Source: Cryptomeria japonica (taxonomy: Eukaryota > Streptophyta > Pinopsida > Cupressales > Cupressaceae). From it: a stretch of 64,000 nucleotides of DNA. The notes under the pieces were generated by a model. That model ran no database searches. It saw only the letters and a program-made list of their open reading frames with translations, and was not told the DNA's origin. Every line of letters starts with the position of its first letter. Position 1 is the first letter of the stretch. Below are positions 10,769 to 22,463 of this stretch, piece after piece. The stretch covers positions 418,223,757-418,287,756 of the forward strand of contig NC_081415.1 of assembly GCF_030272615.1 (NCBI RefSeq), in the 5' to 3' direction. Position numbers and translations under genes: made by a program.

Positions 10769-13700
10769 AAATCATAAGCTAGAATGTCAGGGGATGCAAT
10801 GCCCCTGACAAGAGGTGTTTGATCAAGGATGGGTTTAATCAAATGAAGCCAGAGTTAGTGTGTTTACAAGAAATGAAGTTGAGCTTGGAAGATGCAGGAA
10901 ATTAGATGAGATACTGAATGTCGTGGTCAGAGATTTTCTCGGAGGTGAATGGTTTAGCAGGCGGTCTTGGTATTCTTTGGAATTTGACATCCTTAAATGT
11001 GGAAGAATTTGTGAATGCTCAATTTTGGTAACTTTGTAAGGCTCACTCTTTCAAGTTAAATTGCGACTTCTTTATTTTAATTTTTTATGGACCTACTAAG
11101 ACCCGACTCCAACCAGAAGTTTGGTGACAATTATTCTTGATACTTCAAAACTTAGCGAATGAGTTGGTTATTTTGGGTGGAGATTTTAATGCAACCATGG
11201 AAATGGCAGATAAGAAAGGGGGGAGAGTGGGCTTTAGTAGTTCGCAGGTGGAATTCCAAAATTTTGTTGTACCAATGGTTTGAGGGAGATTAAAACCTAT
11301 GGTGGTGCCTTTACCTGGACTAATAGACGGTGGGGTTCAGGGCACATAGCAAAGAAACTGGATAGGATTTTCCTAGGAGGTAAATGGGATAACAAACCAT
11401 TGTCTGAAGTAGCCATTAAGCCAATTGTTGCCTCCAATCATTTTCCAATTGAGTTGCTCGTCGTGCTTGACAACGCTCCTATCAGGTGCCCTTTTAAGTT
11501 TGAAAAGATGTGGCTACAGGATAGTGGCCTTTCAGATTTAGTGAAACAGTGGTGGGTCGAGGCTCTGTTAACTGTGGGAACTCATGCTTTTAATTTTTTT
11601 TAAAATTTGTAGTTTTTAAAAGAGAAGTTGAAGGAATGGAATAGGATTAAATTTGGAAAAAAAAAATTCTAACAAAGCTGCTCTAGAATCAGAATCAAGT
11701 GCGATCTAGGTGACCATTACGAATCAAGGAATGACAACAATAATTTTTAATAAGGAAAAGATCCTGAAAAGTAAATATGGTAGAGAGGAGATGTTTTGGA
11801 GGTAGAAGTCTCAGGAGTGCTAGTTAAAAGAAGGAGATCGCAACACAAAAAATTTCCATAACTCAGACGAAGTTCAAAGATCTTGGAATAAGGTTACCTC
11901 AATTAGAGTAAGGGATAACACAAACTTGGATAGTGTGGAAGCCATTAATAAAGAGGCAGTGGAGTTTTTTCAAGATTTACTGAAAAAAATGAGGAGCTTA
12001 ATGATCAGAAGCAGAATTTGTTGCTGGCTAATATCCCCAAAATTATCACTGATAGTCAAAATCGGGCCCTATATAGGTCTATTACCTTGGAGGAAGTTAA
12101 GAAGGTTGTGTTTTTTATGCTTGGGGACAAACCTCCGGGTCCTGACGGGTTTCCTACTTTCTCTTTTCATCACTTTTGGGAGGTTGTTGGATAGGAGGTA
12201 TGGCTAGTGGTGGAGGAATCCAATAGAGTGCTTGTGCAGCCAAGGAGTTAAATTGCACTTTCATTGCTTTGATACCTAAAGTCGAGAAGGTTGAGACTTT
12301 TAGTGATTTTTGGCCTATCTCCTTATGTAATACTCTATATAAAGTGATTACTAAGATCATTATGAACAGAATGAAACCAATCTTGCAGAGTATCATCTCA
12401 AAAGAACATAGTGGTTTTATACCTGACAAGTCTATCGTGGAAGGCACAATCATTGCTCATGAAGTCATCCATACAATGAGGAAAAAAAAGGTGGACCGAA
12501 TGTTGGTTAAGTTGGATATTAGGAAATCTTATGATATGGTGGATCGGTCTTTCTTACTCCAGGTTTTGAAAGGCTTTGGGTTTGCTGAACCTTGGTTGAA
12601 TTGGGTGAATGCTTGTATTGGTGGGCCTTGGTTTTCAGTTTTGGTTAATGGTAGTCCATAAGGTTTTTTCTAGTCTTCAAGAGGACTTAGGTAGGGGGAT
12701 CCTCTGTCTCCCTTTCTCTTTATAATCCTAGCTGAGGCCTTAGGGAGACTTATCCAAAGCTTGAGAAATAGTGGAAAGTGGAAGGGCATTAATATTGCAT
12801 CTAGCATGGCACCTTCAACGCACCAACAATTTGTTGATGATACCATCCTTTTTGGGGAAGCCTTGCTTAGAGAACCTTGAGTTATCAAGAAGGTCATTGC
12901 TTCTTTCTGTGGGGCCTCGGGTCCACAGGTTAATTGGGCCAAGTTGGATATCTTTTTCTTCAACACCCCTTTGGAGAAGCAGAGAGAAATTGTTAGGATC
13001 ATTGGGGTTAAAGCAGTGAGTTTACTGGGAAGATTCTTAGGTACCCCTCTTTTTGGGGGTATCAATAGAGTAGATTGGTGGATTGTTGTGTAAATAAGCT
13101 GGAGGGATGGAAGAGTAAATGGATTTCATGGGCTAGTAGGTTATTGATGTTAAAGTCAGTTTTGTCTCCCATTCCAATTTGTTCTATGTCATGTTTAAAA
13201 ATCCCTGAGAAAGTTGTAAGAGTCATAAATCAACATATGAGGAAAAAAATTTTGGAATGAAAAAAGTGATCGAGATAAAATCCCACTAGTGGCCTGGGAT
13301 AAGCTATGCCAACCCAAGGAGTCTGGGGGTGCAGATTTGCAAGATTGGAGTCTCTTGAATGAAGCAATGGGAATAAAACTCATTTGGAAAATGTACCTAA
13401 AACCTGAATAAAAATGGGTCCAAATTCAAGCCCATAAGTATCCGGATTCTCAACACAGGGAGAGAATTCTCCCTATTCGTGATCCACCTAAAGGCTCAAC
13501 CATTTGGAATTTCCTTGTCTCTTGTAGGAAAGTGATCACAGATCATTTGACATGGCAATTGGGGAATGGGGAGAAAGCAGATTTTTGGAAAGACTCGTGG
13601 GATGGAAGGCCAGCTCTTTCCTTGCGGGATGAAGTTGAGGCCATTAAATAAGTGGCGGAGAAGCACTGGGGATCGAAGGTATGTGATTATATGAAGAATT

Positions 13701-14383
13701 CGAGAAGGAATGGAGGTGGAAGGATGTTAGGACACTTCCTTTTTCTCCTAATCATTTAGCTTTGTTTGAAAGTAATTTAAAGGAGTGAAAACCATATCTC
13801 TCAGCCAAGGAGGATATTTTAAGATGGTTCGGTTAAAATTCAAGGATGCACTTGATTAAGGTAGGCTATAAGTTGGTAGAGGAAGCAATGACCATTGAGG
13901 ATTGGTCGACTAGACTGTGTTGGGACTCAAAATGTCTCCCAAAAGATGGGGTTTTTGCTTGGTTGGTAATGAAAGGGGGATTTTAACTAGAGATAGACTT
14001 AGCAAGCTGAGTTTTAATGGCCCATTTTAGTGTGTAATGTGTAAAGAAGTGAGTGAATCCTTAGATCATCTGCTATTGAACTGTAAAATGGCACAAAGTG
14101 TCTGGAAGTTTTTATTGCAAAAAGTTTCCTAGGAAATACCATTACCGACTAAGGTGATTGACTTGTTTAAGAGTTGGTTTGAAGAAAACATTAAATCGGT
14201 GTAGTCTTCTATTTGATTTGTTTCTCCCTCCATGGTTGTGTGGGAGATTTGGAAAGAAAGAAAGAGACAAATTTTTCAAGACAAGGAAGAGCGAACAAAG
14301 AAGTTGTGTGATAGAGTAGAAAGGGTGATTTTAGAAGTTGTCTCTGCTTCAACAGGCTGTCATAATATTGCTAAGTATCCTTT
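10765..14383 (+). pseudogene. LINE A ORF2: endonuclease and reverse transcriptase (broken)
   Basis: The ORF2 protein would nick target DNA and reverse-transcribe the element RNA. The AP-endonuclease-like domain runs from 10765 (near the start 'NVRGCNAPDK') through 'LVCLQEMK' (10857-10880) and 'LGGDFNA' (about 11173-11193) to 'FTWTNRRWG'. The reverse transcriptase lies at about 12080-13060: 'CNTLYKVITKI', 'HSGFIPDKSI' and the catalytic FVDD motif near 12832, with a thumb-like part 13080-13260. A zinc region (C-X2-C ... H-X3-L..C, about 14035-14085) and the 'WEIWKERKRQIFQDK' block follow. Many stops and frameshifts. The tail is separated by the 7.9-kb LTR element at 14384. Confidence 0.8.
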
Positions 14384-14551
14384 TGTAGCGTCCTAAAATT
14401 GCGACACTTGCAATTTCGACTGCATTTTGGTCTTCACGATGGCGACACAACACGCAACCTGAATGGAGACCCCGAAACTTGATTACGACATTGAAAACTG
14501 CATTTTTCAAGCACCCTGGCCCGAACCTCCTTGCACCCTGCTGTCCCGGGA

Positions 14552-14644
14552 GGTGGGACCAGAGCGCCCAGCGCCCTGGTCCTTCAAGACCAGGGCGCCC
14601 AACGCCCTGGTCCCCCAGGACCATGGTGCCCAGCGCCCTGGTCC
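14552..14644. repeat. 31-bp palindromic minisatellite, three copies
   Basis: Three 31-bp units (14552-14582, 14583-14613, 14614-14644) each contain GACCA..G.GCCCA.CGCCCTGGTCC, itself an imperfect inverted repeat. The 3' LTR has only one unit (21196-21226). Confidence 0.9.
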
Positions 14645-14767
14645 CTGGGCCTATTTTGGGCCCGGTCTCCTAAGGGGTCTCGGGTCTTTTTGTTTGCAAT
14701 TTGGAAAATAAACTTTCCTGGTCGGCCTAAGGTCGGGAAAATCAGTCTATCAGCCCTAATTGACAAG

Positions 14768-14776
14768 TATATAAAC
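14768..14776 (+). promoter_or_regulatory. TATA-like box in 5' LTR of element 2
   Basis: TATATAAAC lies mid-LTR, with the same sequence in the 3' LTR near 21351. Its place fits the LTR Pol II promoter, with transcription starting some 30 bp downstream. Confidence 0.5.
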
Positions 14777-15263
14777 TACATTTTCCTCTTTCATTCGATA
14801 TGATGGAAAAGGCGTGGAAACTATACTCAAGCATTCAAGCATTCAAGCATTCCTTCAAGCAATTGATCATTTCAAGTCTCCATTCAAGGCTAAGTGTTGC
14901 ATTCAAGACAAGGATTCAACCATTGAAGAGGAGATCACATACTACATACTACATACTACATGCTACATACAACATACAAACATACAACAAACAACAACAT
15001 CTAAACCTTCGCACATAAGGATACAAACATCCTTAGAACAAGGTATTAGTACTTGTTTTACAGTCATTTACATTTACAGCACTTGCTCATTTCTTGGTTA
15101 ATTCCAAAACCGGGGTTTGACCTAATGGCAAACCCCTAATCCCTAACCCCCCAATCGTCTTCGCTTTTCTGTGTGTAGGTTGCAGGTACGCGGCTGAAAT
15201 TGAAGATCTGGAATCCTTGTGCAGAGACGAACAGATCCCCCTTCGTTTCGCGGATTTTTCGGA

Positions 15264-15290
15264 GGACCGTGGCGCCGGGCGCCATCGTCC
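15264..15290. repeat. GGACC...GGCGCC...GTCC hairpin module
   Basis: An imperfect inverted repeat built on GGACCGTGGCGCC and GGCGCCATCGTCC. Related copies occur in the leader at 16066-16095 and 16689-16719, in the 3' LTR near 21847-21873, and more weakly near 44135-44165 in another element. Confidence 0.6.
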
Positions 15291-15665
15291 CGACAACTTT
15301 TGCTCAAATTTGCAGGACAGCACCGTATCGACATTTTACTGCTAATTCCAGGTCCGCAGCTTCATACTGTATTCCTATCTCAGTTTATAAGCGAATTTTT
15401 CTCACTTTCTATGCATTCCTAGCTTAATCTTCCTATCAACATTCTTTACAAAAGAGGGTAGCCTTGTTGTCATAACCCTTGAAACTCATTTAGCATCCAA
15501 TCTTGCATTGCGTGGGATTGGATCTTGTGGGTTTCAACCCCTCTTTTGAATGTAAAGTCTCTCCCCTAAGTGAAAACCATCAACCCTAGTGAACCTCCCT
15601 TCTCTCTCCTTGAAGTTGGAAGAGGGGAGAGCAACTAGGGTTCGATCGCGATTTTCCGCTTTACA

Positions 15666-15687
15666 TTTTGGTGAACCCGATGTGAAC
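15666..15687 (+). other. Primer-binding-site-like sequence of element 2
   Basis: TTTTGGTGAACCCGATGTGA directly follows the LTR end. The element at 47697 has a comparable sequence at the same place (TTTTGGCATGCCCAGTGAGA). I cannot assign the tRNA. Confidence 0.5.
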
Positions 15688-16848
15688 ATCCTTTCTGATT
15701 ATTCATGCTTAGATCTGAAAATTGATTCCTTGATTACATTTCCATGTTTGATCTTTTGCGAAATTTTAGAGGTTAATTGCATAAAAACCCTAAATTTTCT
15801 TTTTAGTAATTAAACTTGTGAAATGTTTAATTGTTAATGCTTGTTTCAGATCTGCCCTTCTATTACAAATTATCAATTCATATTTGTGCTTTAATTTTGA
15901 AAATTAGGTGGTTAAGTGTCAAAACCCTAATTTTTGAAACCCTCTTGATTCAACCTTTGTCTGACAATTTCACTGATCAAAACATCTCCAAATCAGCTGT
16001 AACTTTGGATTCCGCAATAAAATCACAATATCTTTCATCCCTGAAAATTTGGAAAAAAGTTGCGAGGACCGTGTGCACTCCGAGCGCCATCGTCCCCGAC
16101 ATTTTTTTCGAAATTTCGGGAGCGAGATCTTACTGTATTTTCCTGCTAAAATCCAGAATTTTGGCTGATTTTATCAATTTTAACACCTTCAAAATTACAG
16201 TCAAAGTTGGTCTTGCGATTGCTTGGATTAACGCTTCTAATCATTCAAAAATTGTTGAAATTGAAATTTGTGTCAAAATTGTGTTTCTTACAGTCCTAAA
16301 TCTGAAAAGTGTGTTATCATTCATTCGAAATTTCAGTGATTTATTCAAATTTTTGCAATTTGTGACTTTTGAAATTAAGTGCTTAATTACAACAACTTTG
16401 ATTTCCGCTTTCAAAATTGAATTTTGCGTGAAATTGAGTCAATTCTTAAAATTTCAAAACTTGCATTGCTTTTGACATTCCCTCTAAAATCATAAAATTC
16501 AAAATTTCAGTTTCCCTCTCTTTTTCAAAATTCAAATTTTGCATTTTTCGACAATCTTGGTAGGGTTCAATTTTGAGATTGCAACTTTAATTTGGCCTAC
16601 CTACAGATCGTAAAATCACTCAATTTTTTCAGATTAGCTTTAAAATCATCATACCTTTCATCCCTGCAAATTTCGAAAAAAGTTGCAAGGACCGTGTTGC
16701 ACTCCGAGCGCCACCGTCCCGGACATTTTTTCCGAAATTTCGGGAGACTGTCGTGATTGCATTTAACAGCTTAAATCCAGAAGATTGGCTGATTTTACTG
16801 AAAATTGCTACCTCTAAATTCAAAACTTTCTCTCTCTCTCTCTAGTGC
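15688..16848 (+). other. Untranslated leader of element 2 with a duplicated 200-bp module
   Basis: No convincing coding. Blocks 15985-16195 and 16610-16810 are diverged copies. Each has a 'cctttcatccctg.aaattt' start, a GGACCGTG...GCGCCA.CGTCC hairpin, 'cgaaatttcgggag' and 'aaatccagaa..ttggctgat'. Confidence 0.6.
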
Positions 16849-19800
16849 ATGAGTTTTACAACAATAAGCCCTACTTACACTATTCCCGTTAGACGAAGCC
16901 GTAGAATTAAGTCTTTCCGAGGTTTAACTACTGAGGAAATGGAACCTAATTTGAATAGCCTTTTTAACGAGGACATGGGTAATTCCTCTAATCCTCCTAA
17001 TGATGAAGAAGCTCTCCATGAGGTTTCTGTAGAACAACTTTCAAAATTGGATAACCAATTTGACGATTTTCGACAGTGGATGTCTCAAGAATACCCCGAT
17101 AGTCAAGATCTTCCTTTAATTGAGGGTCTAAAACGTATGCTTCAAAGTGATAAGAATGGAATTGATATTTTGCGTGGTATTGCAAACATTGTGGATTCAA
17201 ATGTGATGCCTATGAAAAGTTGTGCCGAAACCTTAGGTTATACACAACCTCCTACTCAAGACAATCATTCTATTCCTTTGATGACTTCTATTGCTAGCAT
17301 ACCTACCTTTACATCAAACATAATGGCTACTTCTACACAAGACATTACTCCTATGATCACCAGTCAGGGGGGCAATCCCCCTTCTTCGATCAACCCTCTT
17401 CCTTCATTTAATCCGATTTCTTCATTCGTTCCTTCAATGAGTGTTCCTCTTATATCTCCACAAATGAACATGATGCAAGGGGGCAATTCGTTTAACCATT
17501 CCATTCCTCCTTGTAGTGTTCCTCCTGTCCAATCATCTCCTATGACTAATTATCATAGAGTCCCACCACCTTACTCTTTACCTTCTTTCAATAACATAAC
17601 ACCTCCATCTCAATCTAACACGTCTAATATGAACTCTTCGACTGAAGCGACCATTAACAATCTTGCACAAACTGTCTCTTCTTTATAGCAACAAATTGCA
17701 TCTATGAATCAATCTAAGTTTAGTGTGCCCACATTTGACGTTGCGAGCCCACTTTCTCTTGACATTGTCCGAGCTATTCCTCCTAAACATGTTGAAATCC
17801 CGCATTTGGAACTTTATAATGGTAAAGGAGATCCTCTAACACATGTTAAGACTTTTCAAACAATTTGTACTGATTTTGCTTATGACCAAAGGTTGCTTGC
17901 AAAACTGTTTACTAGAACATTAAGAGACAAAGCCCTACAATGGTATTGCTCGTTGCCTTCTTATTCTATTACTTCTTTCGAACAACTTGCAAATGCTTTC
18001 ATTCAACAATTTCAAAACAATATAAGTCCTAAAGTTACTTTGATTGATTTAATGCATTGTAAACAAGGTGTTAAAGAAAAAGTGACTGATTTCATTGGTA
18101 GATATAAGCATTTGTATGCTCAAATTTCTTTTCCAGTGCCTGACAATGATATTCAAAGAATCTTTATTTCTAATTTACAAAAAGATATTTGAGACAAACT
18201 TCTATTTTTTGAGTTTACTTCTTTCCAACAGTTGTGTGCAACTCTTCACAATTATCAACTGACTGTGAGTCAAATGGAACAATCACATCCTATGGCTCCG
18301 AGTGATAAGGGTGATAGCAGTCAACAACCATTTGGGAAGTTTAAACCCAACAGAGATTCCATCAAATTCAATGAAAACATCATCAACAACAATGTGAATG
18401 CAACATCAGGTGTGCCTCCTATTTCTAAATTTTTCAAGAAAGAAAGAAAGTATACTCCTTTGAATGAATCATTGCATAGTATTATGAATAAGTTATTGGA
18501 ACAAAATGTGCTTACTCTTCCTCCTATAAGACAAATTGATCCTGCAAAGATTACTTCACCTTATTTTGATAACAAAGCCTTTTGTCAATTTCATCGTCAG
18601 CCTGGGCATGATACTGAAAAATGTTTTTCTTTAAAGGGTAAAATTCAAGATTTGATTGATAATAATACTATCTCTGTTTCTAGAGTGAATGATAAAGGCA
18701 ACACATCTGTAGCTCCTCCTAACCAAAATCTTCAGATTTTCACTAATCCATTACCTTCTCATACCTCTAATGCAATTGAGGCTAATGATTCCTCTCTCTC
18801 ATCTGATGGTCTTGTGTCTATGACTCCGAATGTGATTAACTTTGTAGAGCAGCAAGAAAATCCTAAAGAACCTTCCATCACATTTGATTCTAGTGAAACC
18901 ATTAGGGCACCTGATGGTCCTTTATACATAGTTGCAAAAGTCAAGAATACACCTTGCCGTGGAGTGCTTATTGATCCTTCGTGCATGGTTAATGTTATTA
19001 CTGAAGAATTTCTTTTTACTTTGCAATTGAATCAAGTGATATATGACAAAACAGATGTGATTGTGAAACTATTTGATGCATTTTCTTCTCCTGCAATTGG
19101 TTCTATTACATTGCCTATTGAGGTCCATAACAAATCCCTTGATGTGAACTTTGCTATTATTCCATCTTCCGAACAATTTCGTGTGAAGCTTGGCTATCCT
19201 TGGCTATCTTCCATGGAAGCTATTGCTTCTCCTATACATAAGTGTTTGAAATTTCCCCATAATGGTGAAGTTGTTACTGTCAATCATAGTCTTTTTAAAC
19301 CAGCTGAAAGAACCTCTAGTGTTCCTATTGATTACTTTTGGCCTAAACAATTCCAATCTCTTCCCCCGCGAAGTGATCATCTTTTCAAATCTTATCAAAA
19401 ATGGAAAACAGATATGATCCTATCTTTAAGTGAACCTAGAACACCTAAACTTGATATTCCTATCGTTCTTGAGAAGGAAGTTCTTCCTTTGAAAGATAAA
19501 ACTAATGTCTTTCCTCAAGAAGATTCTCAACCCATTCCTATGGATGTGACTATGTCTATGCCTAATAAACCTTCTAAAAGTAGACCTATACCTCCTCGTC
19601 ATGATGGACTTGGTCTTCTTCCTAAACCAAATATTCCTCCTTTGTATGGAGCAGTCCCTCCTCCTTCTTTTTATAGAGAGAAGAGACCTTCTTCTTCTCC
19701 TATTATCCAGCCTAAGAGACCACAACCTAAACACCCAAGTGATAAGGATGAGAACATTCCTCCTCCTCAATCTTCTCCACTTCCTACTAAGACTAGACGA

Positions 19801-20292
19801 AATCGTTCTGCACGTGAACGCCGACGAAAGCGTCATCTTAGAGCTCAAGCAGCTGCTTCTCAAACTTTGCAATCTCCAAAAACACCTTCAACAAGTATTA
19901 TTCCATTTTCTCCTCAACCGACGATTGAGCCGAAATCTCCTAAACATAAGATGCATGATGGTCTTGATCCTGTGCGAGTTAAAGATCCTATTTTTATAAA
20001 TCTTGATGATGATATAGATGAAAATGTTATGCATGATGAAAATGTTACTTCTCTTGCTTCTGATAGTGAATATGAACTTGTTGATATTGATAACTATTTA
20101 TCTAATGAATTTTCTAAAGCACTTATCCTAGCTCCTAGACAAGAACAACGTGGCTTGGAACATGAACATAGCCCTTGTTTGGATCTTGTGATAGCTCCAT
20201 CTGCTGTGTTGGATGTTCCTCCTCTAGCGTGTTCCCTGCCTTCCCGAAACATTGATCAGGAAGATCGGGGGGTAGATGACGTGCTAGACTAG
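16849..20292 (+). pseudogene. Element 2 gag-protease polyprotein (two in-frame stops)
   Basis: One frame of 1147 codons interrupted only by TAG (17686-17688) and TGA (18190-18192). The first 280 residues are Pro/Ser/Asn-rich. A gag core follows at about residues 310-450 ('HLELYNGKGDPLTHVKTF', 'ALQWYCSLPSYSITSFEQL'), which would form the particle shell. A C-X3-H-type cluster (FCQFHRQPGHDTEKC, 18589-18633) resembles gag zinc motifs. A retropepsin-like fold spans about 18900-19260, but the active-site region reads LIDPSCMVNVI instead of the usual DTG/DGG form, so catalysis is doubtful. The C-terminus is Pro-rich with an Arg/Lys-rich patch (about 19785-19840) and an acidic end. Start chosen at the first Met after the leader. 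No pol domain follows. Confidence 0.8.
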
Positions 20293-21013
20293 TTACATTA
20301 GCATAGCAGATTCTCTCCTCCTCTCTTGTGTTACTTCTTCTATATGTTATTCTCATTCTTCTATTTGTTGTCCTTAGTGTTGTCTACTTGAGGACGATGC
20401 AAAGCATTGAGATCTCTTTTGGTCTCTCCCATGTTGACTCAAAAGACACATGTGTTCCCTTCTTCTAGGTGACCTTCCTTGATTGGGGAATGAAGAACAA
20501 TTATGCATACATACATATGATATACATGAATTATCATACAACATACTGACCCCGAGGAAAGCGAAGTCACCTCGTGCTTTGTGTCTATTATCCTTGGGCT
20601 TATCTCACACTTGGGGGCTAAATCCTTGTGATAACGTGCTCCTTTCCTTTCTCATTTCTTATATGTATCACTACCTTAAAGCAATCACCCCCGGTGAGGC
20701 GTGTGCGATCGCTTTAACGTAGGGGGGCATACATCCCGTTCATATCTTTTCAAGATACTTGAAAATTTCTTGGCGAACTTAGCTTTGCCTTGAAAATTTT
20801 TGGTATTCCTTTTGCATGACTCATAGTGAGGGAACCTTACTACTGACAGTCATGGTTCTCCCTCGCGATCTTCCCTTTTACTTTGTCAATCGAAGTCGTA
20901 AGATCCTTAGTCCACTGGGGGCTTGGTGTATCTTGCCTCCTTGACGTGGTGAAAGTCTTTCAATGTTGTTTCCTTGTACTTTACCGGAAGTATGAGCATA
21001 CATACTCCCGCTA
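20293..21013 (+). other. 3' untranslated region of element 2
   Basis: No coding pattern. The purine-rich word TGGGGGCT occurs three times (about 20609, 20917 and 21017). Only the last abuts the LTR. Confidence 0.5.
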
Positions 21014-21028
21014 AAGTGGGGGCTAAAT
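21014..21028 (+). other. Polypurine tract of element 2
   Basis: AAAGTGGGGGCTAAA directly precedes the 3' LTR start (TGTAGCG at 21029). Confidence 0.65.
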
Positions 21029-22246
21029 GTAGCGTCCTAAAATTGCGACACTTGCAATTTCGACTGCATTTCGGTCTTCACGATGGTGACGCAACACGCA
21101 ACCTGAATGGAGACCCCGAAACCTGATTACGACACTGAAAACTGCATTTTTCAAGCACCCTGGCCTGAACCTCCTTGCACCCTGCTGTCCCGGGAGGTGG
21201 GACCAGAGCGCCCAGCGCCCTGGTCCCTAGGCCTATTTTGGGCCTAGTCTCCTAAGGGGTCTCGGGTCTTTTTGTTTGCAATTTGGAAAATAAACTTTCC
21301 TGGTCGGCCTAAGGTCGGGAAAATCAGTCTATCAGCCCTAATTGACAAGTATATAAACTACATTTTCCTCTTTCATTCGATATGATGGAAAAGGCGTGGA
21401 AACTATACTCAAGCATTCAAGCATTCCTTCAAGCAATTGATCATTTCAAGTCTCCATTCAAGGCTAAGTGTTGCATTCAAGACAAGGATTCAACCATTGA
21501 AGAGGAGATCACATACTACATACTACATACTACATACTACATGCTACATACAACATACAAACATACAACAAACAACAACATCTAAACCTTCGCACATAAG
21601 GATACAAACATCCTTAGAACAAGGTATTAGTACTTGTTTTACAATCATTTACATTTACAACACTTGCTCATTTCTTGGTTAATTCCAAAACCGGGGTTTG
21701 ACCTAATGGCAAACCCCTAATCCCTAACCCCCCAATCGTCTTCGCTTTTCTGTGTGTAGGTTGCAGGTACGCGGCTGAAATTGAAGATCTGGAATCCTTG
21801 TGCAGAGACGAACAGATCCCCCTTCGTTTCGCGGATTTTTCGGAGGACCATGGCGCCAGGCGCCATCGTCCCGACAACTTTTGCTCAAATTTGTAGGACA
21901 TCGTCGTATCGACATTTTACTGCTAATTCCAGGTCCGCAGCTTCATACTGTATTCCTATCTCAGTTTATAAGCGAATCTTTCTCACTTTCTATGCATTCC
22001 TAGCTTAATCTTCCTATCAACATTCTTTACAAAAGAGGGTAGCCTTGTTGTCATAACCCTTGAAACTCATTTAGCATCCAATCTTGCATTGCGTGGGATT
22101 GGATCTTGTGGGTTTCAACCCCTCTTTTGAATGTAAAGTCTCTCCCCTAAGTGAAAACCATCAACCTTAGTGAACCTCCCTTCTCTCTCCTTGGAGTTGG
22201 AAGAGGGGAGAGCAACTAGGGTTCGATCGCGATTTTCCGCTTTACA
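21029..22246 (+). repeat. 3' LTR of element 2
   Basis: 1218 bp, nearly identical to the 5' LTR apart from the loss or gain of two 31-bp units and a few short tandem words. Followed by the ccttt duplication. Confidence 0.9.
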
Positions 22247-22463
22247 CCTTTTAATATGACAGATAAGATAATCCAGGCCAATTGGCCTTTGTTGAAATTT
22301 AGGTCCATTCATGGGTAGTCTAAGGTTAATCTTAGTGGTGTTGGGGGCTCAGATTGTGTTTGGGCTAGACCGGAGCAAGTGTGGATCAAAGTTAACTTTG
22401 ATGGAGCCTCGAGAGGCAACCCGAGAATATCAAGTGCAGGTTGTGTTGCTCGCGATGAGGATG

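Larger units (their letters stand above)
14384..15665 (+). repeat. 5' LTR of element 2
   Basis: 1282 bp, TGTAGCGTCC...CGCTTTACA. It holds a TATA-like box at 14768-14776, a triplicated 31-bp unit (14552-14644), short tandem words 'aagcattc' and 'atactac' that differ in number from the 3' LTR, and a GC-rich hairpin (15264-15290). Confidence 0.9.
14384..22246 (+). mobile_element. LTR retrotransposon 2: gag/protease-only gypsy-like element inside LINE A
   Basis: Two long similar LTRs (14384-15665 and 21029-22246) with TG...CA ends are flanked by the target duplication ccttt (14379-14383, 22247-22251). A primer-site-like sequence follows the 5' LTR and a polypurine tract precedes the 3' LTR. The inside encodes one long frame with gag and a retropepsin-like domain but no reverse transcriptase, RNase H or integrase, so mobilisation would need enzymes from a partner element. 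LTRs differ by few substitutions, so it is a fairly young insertion. Confidence 0.9.

Noticed and set aside
15087..15427. Several short frames on both strands, repeated at 21668-22008
   Set aside because: They lie in the two LTRs of element 2 and follow LTR duplication, not a gene.
19426..19999. Arg-rich minus frame and Leu-rich plus frame overlapping element 2 gag
   Set aside because: Out-of-frame shadows of the long gag-protease frame.
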